A stretch of 64,000 bases of DNA from Cyclobacterium lianum (GTDB lineage: Bacteria; Bacteroidota; Bacteroidia; Cytophagales; Cyclobacteriaceae): assembly GCF_900143075.1 (NCBI RefSeq), contig NZ_FRCY01000005.1:1-64000 (forward strand), given 5' to 3'. The first letter of the stretch is position 1, and every line of letters starts with the position of its first letter. Below the pieces are notes generated by a model. The model worked only from the letters and a program-made list of their open reading frames with translations. It searched no databases and was not told the DNA's origin. Below, one piece after another: positions 1 to 9,662 of this stretch. Position numbers and translations under genes: made by a program.

Positions 1-346
1 GATTGTGGAGTTGTTCAGCCGGGAAAGTGTGGAAAAAATACTGGAAATCCTGGTCAACAAGATAGCCCGAAAGCAGGTAGCGGTAAAGAAGGGAAGGAAA
101 TTTTCTAGAAAGGGTCTGGGAAAATCGGCAAGGACCAACCAATACTATAAATAGCAAAAAAGGGAAGGAAAGAGAAGAAAATACAACATATCGCACCAAA
201 AATTGACACCTGCTTCAGGAGTAAGGAAGCCTATGCCCGAAACCTGATAAAAAGCTCGCCAAGATACCGAAACCGGCAGGGAAAAATCAAAATTATTCCA
301 TTTTGAAACCAAAATAACAAACCAAAAAGCTTAACTTAATAGCATT
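1..346 (+). mobile_element. Right end of an insertion sequence (probably IS4-like), left part outside window
   Basis: The window opens inside an insertion sequence. A transposase C-terminus ends at 154, about 190 nt of non-coding sequence follows, and the tail tape-measure reading frame becomes open immediately after a TAG at 340-342. The motif CTTAACTTAATAGCATTG at about 331-348 looks like a terminal inverted repeat, but its partner is off the window, so the exact end and the target duplication cannot be confirmed. The element has separated the tape-measure gene from its start. Family assignment is a guess from the C-terminal protein and the end sequence. Confidence 0.5.
2..154 (+). CDS. Transposase, C-terminal 50 residues only (cut by window edge)
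   Basis: The frame is open from the first complete codon to TAG at 152-154. The visible protein begins IVELFSRESVEKILEIL and ends in a very basic tail rich in Lys, Arg and Gly, ending TNQYYK. A charged helical end with a basic tail is common in DDE transposases of the IS4 group, but no catalytic residue lies within the window, so the family cannot be proven. It belongs to the insertion sequence that truncates the neighbouring phage gene. Confidence 0.4.
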   Translation: MVELFSRESVEKILEILVNKIARKQVAVKKGRKFSRKGLGKSARTNQYYK

Positions 347-426
347 GGGTTCAAAGAGATTTAAACAGATTTTCCAGAAACCTTAATCAGATTGCCAGCG
401 ATATCAGTTCCAAGGTTAGCTTACCA

Positions 427-2865
427 TTGTCCATTTTAGGCGGTATTGCCACCCATACAACAGCCCAATTCAGTGATGGTATGTTACGGGTTCAAGCCTT
501 AACGAATGCCACCACAAGCGAATTTAAAGCCCTTAATGATCAGGCCAAAGAATTAGGTGGTAACACTCGATTTTCAGCCACTGAGGTTTCAGAAGCTATG
601 CAATATATGGCTTTGGCTGGATACAATACCAAACAGATTCAGGATTCATTGGCAAGTTCATTAGACTTGGCAGCGGTTGCAGGTGGAAATCTAGCAACCA
701 CCACAGACATTTTAACTGATGTAATGTCAGCCTATCAGATTGAAGCCAATCAAACTTCTAAGGTTAGTGATTTATTTGCCATAGGTCAGGCCAAAGCCAA
801 TACCAGTGTTGAACAGCTTGGTGAAGCAATGAAATACAGTTCATCCAATATGGCTTCAGCCAATCAAACCATTGAAGATTCAATATCCTTATTAGCTGTT
901 TTTGCTAACAGTGGTTTAAAGGGTTCTATGGCTGGAACAACCTTAAACGCTGTTATGAGGGATATGAAAAAAGCTTCTGATAATGGTAATGTTGCCATTG
1001 GTGGAATGAATGTAAGCCTTTATGATACTGAAGGAAATATGAGGTCTTTGGTTGATATCATACAAGATGTTGAAACAGCCACAACCGGAATGACCGGAAA
1101 AATGAGGGATTCAGCCTTAGCAGGTATTTTCAAACAGGAATCCATTAGAGGGGTGAACCTATTGCTGAATTCTGGATCAGAGGAATTAAGGCGTTACCAA
1201 AGAGAATTAGCAAATAGTGAAGGTTCAGCTCATTCAATGGCTGAAACAATGGAAAGCGGTTTGGGTGGTGCTTTGCGTTCTATGCGATCAGCTTTAGAAA
1301 GCATTCAAATTGAAATAGGTGAAAAGCTTGCACCTATGTTTTATTCCTTAGCTGATGGGGTTAAAGCTGTTGCCAATTGGTTTAGAAATCTGGATGATTC
1401 AACCAAAGAAATTGTGGTTGGATTTGGGGTTTTCCTTGCTATTGTTCCACCTCTTATTCTAGGTCTTGGACAAATTGTAAGACTTGTAAGTTCAAGTATT
1501 GGTGCATTAAAGGTGTTATCACCTCTATTAGCAGGTATTTCAACACCTGTATTAGCAATTGGTTTGGCAGTTGGTGCAACAGTACTTTTAATCTATAAAT
1601 ATTGGGATGAAATTGTTGATTACTTTACCAATGGTAATGGGGTTACTTTTCTGGATTCCTTAAAGAAATTATGGAATACCACTATCAACGGAATTAAGGA
1701 CATTATTAATGAATTTGTAAGTGTATCAAAAAGGGTTTGGGACAAATACGGAAAGGAAATAACTGAGGTATTCAATTTTTTAAAGTCCACTGTTTTTACA
1801 GCCTTTGACCTGATAATTAGCAATTTAACTTTGGTGATTGACTATTTAAGAACCTTTGTAGATGTTGCGGTTAAGCTGGTTAAAGGTGATTTTAAAGGTG
1901 CTTTTGAATCAGTTGGTAACTTCATTCAATCCTTTTTTAAGGTCATTTTTAAGAACATTTTAACAGTATTTTCCACTGTCATTAGTGGTATCAGTAAGGT
2001 TACCGGATACTTCGGATTAGACAATATTTCCAGTGGTCTTAAGACCGTAAACGGGTATTTGGATGAATACATTGCCAAGGTAAAACAGGTCAAAAAAGAA
2101 AGTGAATCTGTTGCACCTTTAACCGTATTAGAACCAAAAACAATACAGCCTTTACCAATTAGCCAGGTCAATAATAATGGTACCAACAGAGCTATTTCAA
2201 CAGCTATTTCAGGGGTTACAGTGGTTGAACCTGAAATTAAACTTACCAATTTCAACCAGAAATTAAAGGAAATTGAATTGGCTGGTAGATCCTTATCCCA
2301 ATCATTCCAACAAATAGGACTGGATTTAAGCAATGGTTTCAATTACATAATCAATGAGGGTATTGCTGAAGGCTTGTCTTCATTCAGTACAGCTTTAGGG
2401 GAAGTGTTAAGTGGATCAGCCCATATAAGCAGTATAGGTACTGTTTTACTTGAATCCCTGACCAATGTAATGCAACAGCTTGGTAAAATGGCAATCGGTG
2501 CAGGTATTGCCATATTAGGTATAAAGAAAGCTTTACAATCCTTAAATCCGGATGTTGCAATAGCTGGAGGTGTTGCCTTAATAGCTTTGGCAGGTTTCAT
2601 TAAATCATCAATGGGAAATATGGCAACCAATAATTTTGGTGGTAGTAGGGCTGAAGGTGGAGCCGTAAATATGGGTTCAGCTTATAAGGTTGGTGAAAGA
2701 GGAACTGAATTATTTGTGCCAAACCAATCAGGTACCATTATCAGTTCAAATGATTTGAAATTCAGAAATAACCAACCAACCGAACTTAGGGGAAAATTTA
2801 GAATTGAAGGTTCTGATTTGGTGTACATAGTCAATAAGGAAAACCAAAAAAGAGGCAGGGTTTAA
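427..2865 (+). CDS. Phage tail tape-measure protein (TP901 type), 5' end removed by IS
   Basis: The tape measure fixes tail length and is extruded during DNA injection. The first 260 residues are the conserved TP901-type minor-tail core (FSATEVSEAMQYMALAG, then GSMAGTTLNAVMRDMKK). Hydrophobic segments follow near residues 330-395, and a second hydrophobic Gly/Ala-rich stretch lies near 690-730. The TTG start used here is only the first plausible start codon. The frame is open from 343, and the residues before it (RNLNQIASDISSKVSLPLS) look like the usual N-terminus of this family, so the true start was lost to the insertion sequence at the window edge. The gene is 13 bp from the next tail gene. 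The assignment is firm, but whether a working protein is made is doubtful. Confidence 0.85.
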   Translation: MSILGGIATHTTAQFSDGMLRVQALTNATTSEFKALNDQAKELGGNTRFSATEVSEAMQYMALAGYNTKQIQDSLASSLDLAAVAGGNLATTTDILTDVMSAYQIEANQTSKVSDLFAIGQAKANTSVEQLGEAMKYSSSNMASANQTIEDSISLLAVFANSGLKGSMAGTTLNAVMRDMKKASDNGNVAIGGMNVSLYDTEGNMRSLVDIIQDVETATTGMTGKMRDSALAGIFKQESIRGVNLLLNSGSEELRRYQRELANSEGSAHSMAETMESGLGGALRSMRSALESIQIEIGEKLAPMFYSLADGVKAVANWFRNLDDSTKEIVVGFGVFLAIVPPLILGLGQIVRLVSSSIGALKVLSPLLAGISTPVLAIGLAVGATVLLIYKYWDEIVDYFTNGNGVTFLDSLKKLWNTTINGIKDIINEFVSVSKRVWDKYGKEITEVFNFLKSTVFTAFDLIISNLTLVIDYLRTFVDVAVKLVKGDFKGAFESVGNFIQSFFKVIFKNILTVFSTVISGISKVTGYFGLDNISSGLKTVNGYLDEYIAKVKQVKKESESVAPLTVLEPKTIQPLPISQVNNNGTNRAISTAISGVTVVEPEIKLTNFNQKLKEIELAGRSLSQSFQQIGLDLSNGFNYIINEGIAEGLSSFSTALGEVLSGSAHISSIGTVLLESLTNVMQQLGKMAIGAGIAILGIKKALQSLNPDVAIAGGVALIALAGFIKSSMGNMATNNFGGSRAEGGAVNMGSAYKVGERGTELFVPNQSGTIISSNDLKFRNNQPTELRGKFRIEGSDLVYIVNKENQKRGRV

Positions 2866-2878
2866 TATTTTTTAATCA

Positions 2879-5866
2879 ATGGCATACAACAACAAATTCA
2901 AAATAGAATATACAGATATAAACAACAGGCAAACAGTAATTTATATAAAGGAAGATAATTATAGTGGTGAATTGATCACTTTAGAAAGCTTTGGTTCTGA
3001 GCCTTTAACAATAAAATGGTACGGGGAAGGGGAAAAGAAATTTAATCCTTTAATGCAAAGTGAATGCAGGATAAACTTACTTTCAACAAAAAATTTTGAA
3101 TTCATTGAATTTTCTGATTTCCCGGAAAAGAAATACAGAATTGAGGTTTTAAAGGAAAATGAAGCTTATTGGGATGGATTTTTAGTACCTGATAACTATA
3201 ATGAAGATTTTGTAACCCCACCTTATGAGGTATCCATTAAAGCAATTGATTACTTAACAACCTTAAAAGATATACCTTTTAAAGATTCAAATGATGACTT
3301 CATCTATGAAGATTCAATAAGTATCATTTCTGTTTTAAAAGTTGTCTTTGACAAGATAGGATTGCAACTAGATATTTATGATGGATTGGATATAAGCTAT
3401 CAAGCCAATCAATTATCAACAGGTATTTTATTCAATACCCATATCAACACTAGAGCCTTTATTAATAACTTATACCAAGACAATCAAGAGGCTTGGAATT
3501 GTGAAGATGTGGTACTAGAATTAATGAAAGTATTTGCAGCAACTTTAAAGCAAAATAAAGGACGTTGGGAAATAACCAACTTTGATTTGGAAACTTTCAA
3601 TTTTTACAAGTACAGCGGTATAACAGGTAATTTTTTAGGAATTGAATCAATCAGCCAAACCAAATATTTGGATGATCATAATTTAAAGATTGTCGAAGGT
3701 TCATCAAATATTGAAATAGAAGGCGGTAAAAAATCACTTACAATAATTCAGGACAAAGAGGCGAAAGAACCAATAATCAAAGGCGGGAATCTATTTGATG
3801 ATGCTTGGATTAATTCATCCACTCATAAATATTTTAGCAACAATGGCTTTATCAGCAGGGAAGATACCGGATTCAATTTCACACTAGAATATTCAAACAA
3901 CACTTATGCCACTATTGGGGAAGCTCAAACAGCAAGTAAATCAGATTACATTGGCATAACGGTAAATTATAACAGGTTGCCTTTACAAACCAGCAGAATT
4001 GACAAGTTTATTGATTTCGTTTTTGAATCCCAATTAATGGTTGATTATGACCATCCACCGGAAAGAATAACAGACCCAACTTTTGATGAAGACATTTACC
4101 AAAATTGGGCCGAAAAACAGTTACAGGACTTTTTTGAAAATCTAACCTTTGGCCATTATGTGCGGATTGAATCAAACAACACCACAAAAAACCAGACAGC
4201 AAGATTAAGTTATACGGCTGATTACCCCACGGAACAATTATACTTATGGTCTACCAATACACCTGATTGGACACCTTTTATTACTGATACACAGGATTTT
4301 GATTACATAGAAGCTAGAAGGTATATCAGAAGATACACACTGAATCAGGAATCAAAAGAACCAATGAATTTTAAAAACCCTGATTACAACTATACCAAAA
4401 GATTCAATATGTACAGGGTTCTTTTTCTGGTAGGGCAATATGATGAATACAGCGAATACATTTCTTTAGGTGATGAAGGAACAATCAAATTTGATATTTC
4501 AGCACCTCATTTTTGGAATGTTCAAAACTATCATACTGATGTACCAACCAAATACCAAATAAATATTAATCGGGTGAATAACACTATCAAAAAAATTGAA
4601 ATTGATCATCCTAATATTTCTTTGGAAACTGAAAAGGAATATCAATCAACTTTAAAAGATGATAATGTAAAAGTATTGGAAACCGTTGAAACGGTTTTGG
4701 GTGATGGTAATTTAAGGGATTTGGGAGCCTTACAAAAATTTGATGGGAGTTTAACTGATGTATGGTTCAGGAATAATGAGGAATTGCCAATCTTACAGCA
4801 TACAGCAAATCGAATTATTGAACAGTATAGCAAACCCTCATTTACATTTAGAAGTGAAATATTTGGTGATGATTTAATTGATTTGAATGATGTAATCTTT
4901 AATCCATCCATAGACAGAACTTTTAAAATCCAAGGACTTGAAATAAGTGACAAAGAACAAATGCACAACATTGAATTGGTTGAATTAAGCAAACCAATTG
5001 ATTTAAGTGTTTATGAAGCCATTGATTCCAATAAATCTAATGGAATACCACTTTCATTTCTAACAGGTGATCAAACCAATATTTATGATTTGTCCTTTGC
5101 AATTGTAGGTTTATTGGGAAACAAGGAATATGAATTCATTGCTGATGCCATTGTTGATGAATTGTTCACTTTACAAAATGTTGATGGTTCGTTTAATGAA
5201 TATATTGAAAATGGAATATTACAAGGTAGTGTAACTTTTAAAAGTAATGCTTTCCTATTTTACAGTTTAAATTTTTATGTTAAAAATAAAATCCACAACG
5301 AAAGTAAAGTAACCAAAGCAAAATCAATTATTGAAAACTTGTATAGTTTCATTGAATCAAAATATTTTAAATACACAATTAAACTAGGTTTTGACAATAA
5401 TGAAGCTATCACTATTGATAATATTGTTTATTATTTTGGATTAAAGATTTATGACCGAAAAAAAGCGAAACAGTTAAAGCTTTTAATAGAAAAAACACTT
5501 GTAAAAGAAAACAGTGTATTTAGTGGATTAAGAAGTAAAACAAACTTCCAAATGACTTTAACAAGTGACAGTTTACTATTAAATGTTTATGCATACCTAT
5601 TTTCAAAAAGAAAGTACTTTTTAAATCAGTTTACTAACTTTGAATTTTTAGATTTGTATGAAAATAAATCAACTGATAATTTCATTACTTACTATATAAG
5701 TGGATTAGTTGGGTTGTGCTATTATAAAAATAAAGAATACAATCAATTCAATTCAATCAAAGAATTGATAAAAGATCAATTATTAGAAAGCAATGGTAAT
5801 TCACTATTACCAAAATCAACCTATCTATTTTTAGATTCAACTTTAAAAAATAAAATATGGCAGTAA
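2879..5866 (+). CDS. Large phage tail protein with C-terminal helical-repeat domain
   Basis: This 995-residue protein directly follows the tape measure, the usual place for distal-tail or hub proteins. About 1-130 is a beta-rich domain with the pattern LTIKWYGEGEKKFNPLMQSEC and YEVSIKAIDYLTTLKD, as seen in tail proteins of Bacteroidota phages; roughly 130-690 is a mixed region. The last 300 residues differ. They are helical, with FTLQNVDGSF and repeated Leu/Phe-rich helices, and resemble alpha/alpha-toroid folds of the terpene-cyclase or glycosidase type. That likeness is by eye only. The ATG is preceded by an A/T-rich leader. The stop overlaps the start of the next gene by 10 bp, which indicates coupled translation. 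A role in host binding or wall contact is inferred. Confidence 0.6.
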   Translation: MAYNNKFKIEYTDINNRQTVIYIKEDNYSGELITLESFGSEPLTIKWYGEGEKKFNPLMQSECRINLLSTKNFEFIEFSDFPEKKYRIEVLKENEAYWDGFLVPDNYNEDFVTPPYEVSIKAIDYLTTLKDIPFKDSNDDFIYEDSISIISVLKVVFDKIGLQLDIYDGLDISYQANQLSTGILFNTHINTRAFINNLYQDNQEAWNCEDVVLELMKVFAATLKQNKGRWEITNFDLETFNFYKYSGITGNFLGIESISQTKYLDDHNLKIVEGSSNIEIEGGKKSLTIIQDKEAKEPIIKGGNLFDDAWINSSTHKYFSNNGFISREDTGFNFTLEYSNNTYATIGEAQTASKSDYIGITVNYNRLPLQTSRIDKFIDFVFESQLMVDYDHPPERITDPTFDEDIYQNWAEKQLQDFFENLTFGHYVRIESNNTTKNQTARLSYTADYPTEQLYLWSTNTPDWTPFITDTQDFDYIEARRYIRRYTLNQESKEPMNFKNPDYNYTKRFNMYRVLFLVGQYDEYSEYISLGDEGTIKFDISAPHFWNVQNYHTDVPTKYQININRVNNTIKKIEIDHPNISLETEKEYQSTLKDDNVKVLETVETVLGDGNLRDLGALQKFDGSLTDVWFRNNEELPILQHTANRIIEQYSKPSFTFRSEIFGDDLIDLNDVIFNPSIDRTFKIQGLEISDKEQMHNIELVELSKPIDLSVYEAIDSNKSNGIPLSFLTGDQTNIYDLSFAIVGLLGNKEYEFIADAIVDELFTLQNVDGSFNEYIENGILQGSVTFKSNAFLFYSLNFYVKNKIHNESKVTKAKSIIENLYSFIESKYFKYTIKLGFDNNEAITIDNIVYYFGLKIYDRKKAKQLKLLIEKTLVKENSVFSGLRSKTNFQMTLTSDSLLLNVYAYLFSKRKYFLNQFTNFEFLDLYENKSTDNFITYYISGLVGLCYYKNKEYNQFNSIKELIKDQLLESNGNSLLPKSTYLFLDSTLKNKIWQ

Positions 5867-6207
5867 GACAACTTGAAATATATTCTGTTAGAGGCGACAC
5901 GAAAGAAATTCAACTTAATTTTTTTGATGAAAATAACGATCCCTTGGATTTAAGTTCAATAGATGGTATTTATATAGATTTTTCTGAAAAACCAGATATT
6001 CAAAGTAAAATAGTTAGTTTAAGTATTGGTAATGGAATTCAAATTTTTGATACCAATAAAGCAAAAGTTACAATTGACTATATCAATTCAAATCTATTTT
6101 TCGAAAAAGATTATTGGGGTGATGTAAAAATAAAAGCTAATGGTAAAGTAACAACCTATTTTAGGATAAAGCTAAACAATATTTTAACAACAACAAAAGT
6201 CACATAA
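5857..6207 (+). CDS. BppU-like baseplate upper protein, N-terminal domain type
   Basis: The 116-residue protein is a single beta-sandwich-like domain. It begins with the pattern RGDTKEIQLNFFDENNDPLD followed by SSIDGIYIDF, as in the N-terminal domain of BppU baseplate proteins of siphophages, which joins receptor-binding trimers to the baseplate. The long BppU linker and C-terminal part are absent, so it probably serves only as an adaptor for the spike encoded next. It overlaps the preceding gene by 10 bp and its TAA shares one base with the next ATG (TAATG). This places it firmly within one tail operon. Confidence 0.6.
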   Translation: MAVRQLEIYSVRGDTKEIQLNFFDENNDPLDLSSIDGIYIDFSEKPDIQSKIVSLSIGNGIQIFDTNKAKVTIDYINSNLFFEKDYWGDVKIKANGKVTTYFRIKLNNILTTTKVT

Positions 6208-8210
6208 TGGAAGCATATAATATTAATATAAATCTAAATGCTGATGATTATGTTACTGTAATTGTACCTACCCAACAGGATTTAGGTTTTTGGCCTATAA
6301 TCGAAAATACACCTTTAATTATTGAATCCGTTGATGAATTTTCAACAGCACTTAGAAAAGGAAGGGAAACGTTAATTTTAAACCATTCTTTAAGGAACGG
6401 CATTTTTAAGTATTTTCCTTCCAATGCTGGTTTAATAATTGATAATGGAATAGTTTTTCAATCTGAAGATGGTGGTTTTTGGGTTAGACAATTTTCCGGA
6501 AAAGTAGAATTGATTTGGTTTGGCGTAATTAGCGGAAATGACAACAATAACAAAGACACTAACTTTGAGGCAATAAAACAATGGTGGAACGCAGGTATCA
6601 GGTATGGCAAAGCCTTATATGTCAATACAGGTACTTATATCACAAAAATGTTTGGTGATGACGTTTCAGGATTCAATAATTTGGGTACTTGCTGGATTGT
6701 CGGGGAGCAAGAAAAAAGTGAATTCAAATTAGCAGCAGGTGAAAATACAAGACTTTTCAGCAATCAAGGACAATTCAGCGCAGGAATTAAAGGAATTCGA
6801 TTTAATGGAAATAATCCTCCTTTAAGTTGGGGGGCAGGTGATCAGCTAAACCCAAATACACCTGAATTAGTGTATTTAACCGGATATGGTAACACCTATG
6901 ACAATATTACAGCAACTTTCAGCGGTGGTAAAGGCTTTGTATTTGGCTCCCAAATGTTGGATTTCAGGCGTATTAAGGCTTATTATAACGTTGGTTGGGG
7001 TATTGAAACTATACAAGTTTACAATGCTGATTTTTACAGCCCTTGGATTGAAGCTAATGGTGATGGTGGACTTTTAATAAGAGGTGCAGCCGATGGAACC
7101 AACAGCAGGTTAATTGCTTACTCTCATCCATCAATTAGAATCTATGGTGCCTACGGTGAAAAATCCGTTCCATCCATTGAATTAAGAGGGGTTTGTAATG
7201 TCGAAGTTTTTGGTGGTACCCAACCTGCAACACCTGGGATTTCAAATCCAACTACCGTTAAAATTACCAGTGATCCAACAAGCGTTTCTGGTAGGCAATA
7301 CAGCCATTCAAATGTAATTCATTGGACTGGAATAAACCACGGGTTGGAAATTGAGGCTGGTTGTATTGGAAATACTGTATTTTTAACCACAGGTGAACAC
7401 TTTGTTCAGAATAGCCCTGAATTCAGGAATAGATTCATTGACAACGATGGACGGAATATTATTAAAAGAATAACGAAGGTTGGACAACAGTTGCCAGTAG
7501 GATACAATGCCAACGCTATCAACTACCTAACTGCAACAAATAATCCAGCTAATGCCTTAAATATTACGAATTCTAGCACAGCCACAAAGGTTAAAGGATC
7601 AATCTTTAATCCAGCGTTAGCCCACGTTTCAGGGCAAAATATGGATTGTCATTTAGAAGTTGATGTTGATGAAACAACCAACACAAGGGTTGATGTTTAC
7701 GGTTCTTACAATACCATTCCAGCTAGTAGTAAGCTGTATGTTCAGTACATTTTCAACATACCAGCTTATATTTTTACAGAATTCCAAATCAGAGACAGAG
7801 CTAATAATGTGTATTATGATTTTATTTCAAAAACTTGGACAAATTCAGGCTGGAAAAATTACATTTTAGCACCTTCAGGGGAATTGGAATACTGTGAAGT
7901 TGAAATTGAAAATGATTCAGCGACAAACCGGAAAATTGAAGTCCAGATTCAATTAAGGAATGGATTAGGGGTGAACAAAAAAGCTAAACTGTATTATGTT
8001 GGTTTATCAGATACTAAAAATGCTGGTATTACCCACCACAAAAATAATTACGTAATTGGATACGGCTTTGAACAAGCTTTTTTTACAAGTTCATTAAGAC
8101 CACCAGCAGACGAAATTCCAACGGGTACAAGAATTTTTAATACCACAACAAATAAAGACAATATTTCAGATGGTACTAATTGGAGGGATTCAGCAGGTAA
8201 CCTAGCATAA
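6207..8210 (+). CDS. Tail spike or fibre with right-handed beta-helix
   Basis: This is the last gene of the tail operon, 667 residues, in the position of a receptor-binding protein. After a roughly 100-residue head domain, the sequence FEAIKQWWNAGIRYGKALYVNTG marks the start of a pectate-lyase-like right-handed beta-helix. Short repeated strands with Asn and Gly turns continue to about residue 430. A beta-sandwich-like region follows, and the C-terminus (FFTSSLRPPADEIPTGTRIFN) is of the short head-fibre type. Such spikes often bind or cleave surface polysaccharide; no catalytic pair can be picked out by eye. Translation is coupled to the preceding gene, and a strong hairpin terminator begins at the stop codon. 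Confidence 0.7.
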   Translation: MEAYNININLNADDYVTVIVPTQQDLGFWPIIENTPLIIESVDEFSTALRKGRETLILNHSLRNGIFKYFPSNAGLIIDNGIVFQSEDGGFWVRQFSGKVELIWFGVISGNDNNNKDTNFEAIKQWWNAGIRYGKALYVNTGTYITKMFGDDVSGFNNLGTCWIVGEQEKSEFKLAAGENTRLFSNQGQFSAGIKGIRFNGNNPPLSWGAGDQLNPNTPELVYLTGYGNTYDNITATFSGGKGFVFGSQMLDFRRIKAYYNVGWGIETIQVYNADFYSPWIEANGDGGLLIRGAADGTNSRLIAYSHPSIRIYGAYGEKSVPSIELRGVCNVEVFGGTQPATPGISNPTTVKITSDPTSVSGRQYSHSNVIHWTGINHGLEIEAGCIGNTVFLTTGEHFVQNSPEFRNRFIDNDGRNIIKRITKVGQQLPVGYNANAINYLTATNNPANALNITNSSTATKVKGSIFNPALAHVSGQNMDCHLEVDVDETTNTRVDVYGSYNTIPASSKLYVQYIFNIPAYIFTEFQIRDRANNVYYDFISKTWTNSGWKNYILAPSGELEYCEVEIENDSATNRKIEVQIQLRNGLGVNKKAKLYYVGLSDTKNAGITHHKNNYVIGYGFEQAFFTSSLRPPADEIPTGTRIFNTTTNKDNISDGTNWRDSAGNLA

Positions 8211-8245
8211 AAAAGCCATCATTAGTTTGATGGCTTTTGCTTTTT
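8211..8245. terminator. Bidirectional rho-independent terminator
   Basis: An 11-bp perfect stem (8211-8221 pairs with 8228-8238, core AAAAGCCATCA/TGATGGCTTTT) has a 6-nt loop and flanking A and T runs on both sides. It lies between the rightward spike gene and the leftward 91-residue gene, so it can stop transcripts from both directions. Confidence 0.85.
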
Positions 8246-8521
8246 CTAACTTTTAGGTTTTCGGCCTCTTTTAGACTTATAAAGGAAATCTAGGATTTGA
8301 ACCATTTGAGAGGCTTCAATTTTGGTAATTCCAATATCCTTTAGTTCCTCAATGGCTTTTTCCTTTCGGTTGATCAGTTCAATTTCCTTACCTGATTTCT
8401 TGGCAGCGTAAGCCTCTTCAACGGTGGTATAAATGTTTCCATCATTATCACAGTGAACAATTTCATTATCAGATTTGAGTAAATCCGAATACGCTTCAAT
8501 GAATTCTTTTAGTTGTGTCAT
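8246..8521 (-). CDS. Small prophage protein of unknown function
   Basis: The 91-residue protein is soluble and charged, with no membrane segment. Its middle (TTVEEAYAAKKSGKEIELINRKEKAIEELKDIG) is predicted helical and the C-terminus is basic (KSKRGRKPKS), which could contact nucleic acid. It lies head-on to the tail operon and shares its terminator. I do not recognise the family. It may be a small accessory gene of the prophage. The start is a clean ATG followed by TQLKEFIEAY. Confidence 0.55.
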   Translation of the reverse strand: MTQLKEFIEAYSDLLKSDNEIVHCDNDGNIYTTVEEAYAAKKSGKEIELINRKEKAIEELKDIGITKIEASQMVQILDFLYKSKRGRKPKS

Positions 8522-8571
8522 ATTAGTAAAATTTGTAATGAAATTCGGTGATTAGGAAATATTTTAAAAAA

Positions 8572-9591
8572 TCAAACAGGTTTATTCAATTCTGCAAGTT
8601 CTCTTTCAATCGTTTCAAAATTTTCTTTCAACCATTTCAATCGAAAAAGAAATAAAATTTTAGAAAAATTACTTGATTCAAAATTCTCATTATTAATTTT
8701 TAATTCATTTTCTAATTTTTGGCGATAAGTAGGAACAATTCCTTCAAAATTAAATTTATGAATGCTATCTGTATTTTGTTCAGCATAATCTTTAAAAATA
8801 ATCTCAAATTCCTCAGATTCTAAAATTCGATTATAATACTCTTTGTTAAATTCATTATTTAGAATACTATTAAAATAGTGATTATAAATAAAACTAATAT
8901 TGCCCTGATAATCAAAGGATATTAAATTATAAATTTTTTGAAGAATACCGTAATAGCTATTAACATAAGATTCAACTTTTAATTTATTCTGTTTTAAAGT
9001 ATTATTCTCTCTTTCTAAATCATTAATCTTTTTAGTATATATTGAATTACTAGACTTTAATTCACTTATAGTTTTTTCATATTCTTTGGAATTAATTTGG
9101 CTATCAAGATTTAATCCAACGATCTTTTCTTCTAACTCTTTAATTCGTTTCTCTTTTTCTTCAATTTTATTTTCTAATTGATCAATTGTTTTCGTACCAG
9201 TCTTTGCAAGTTCAGCTTTAAATTCAGATTTATTACTTTCCTCAATTATATCAAGTAAATCTTTTCTATTTTCTTCCTCTTTAATTAAATACTTATTTTT
9301 AATCCCATTAAATAATATCAAAATAAAAGGATACACAAGACCATAAAAGAAGGTTATTCCGATAGCAATAAGGAAATTGCAGATAGTATCATTAGATAGT
9401 TCAGATTCAATGTATTTAATTTTTTTGGCCTGATCACCATCAAAAAAAAATAAATAATAAAGTGGTTTCCAATTTAAAATTATAAGGGAAATAATAAACG
9501 TTAAAATCACATTATCATTTAACCTTTGTCTAACTGCATTTTTTGCACCATTCCACGATATCATATTAAAACTAATTTGTTGTTCAAACAT
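8572..9591 (-). CDS. Two-helix membrane protein with long coiled coil (prophage cargo)
   Basis: The 339-residue protein has two hydrophobic helices, about residues 28-50 (VILTFIISLIILNW) and 70-98 (NFLIAIGITFFYGLVYPFIL). A long heptad region at about 135-205 is rich in Glu, Lys and Leu (IDQLENKIEEKEKRIKELEEK). A mixed globular C-terminus of about 130 residues completes it. This layout suggests an inner-membrane protein with a cytoplasmic oligomerising stalk. It stands alone on the minus strand between the spike and the HNH gene and is very AT-rich. Cargo genes in this position often give the host protection against other phages, but the sequence shows no motif that proves this. Family not recognised. 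Confidence 0.55.
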   Translation of the reverse strand: MFEQQISFNMISWNGAKNAVRQRLNDNVILTFIISLIILNWKPLYYLFFFDGDQAKKIKYIESELSNDTICNFLIAIGITFFYGLVYPFILILFNGIKNKYLIKEEENRKDLLDIIEESNKSEFKAELAKTGTKTIDQLENKIEEKEKRIKELEEKIVGLNLDSQINSKEYEKTISELKSSNSIYTKKINDLERENNTLKQNKLKVESYVNSYYGILQKIYNLISFDYQGNISFIYNHYFNSILNNEFNKEYYNRILESEEFEIIFKDYAEQNTDSIHKFNFEGIVPTYRQKLENELKINNENFESSNFSKILFLFRLKWLKENFETIERELAELNKPV

Positions 9592-9662
9592 TAGGTGGTA
9601 TTACCTTAAAACTAAAAGTCAGCGGTTAATTTACTAAAATTTAAATTCAAAACACTAAAATA

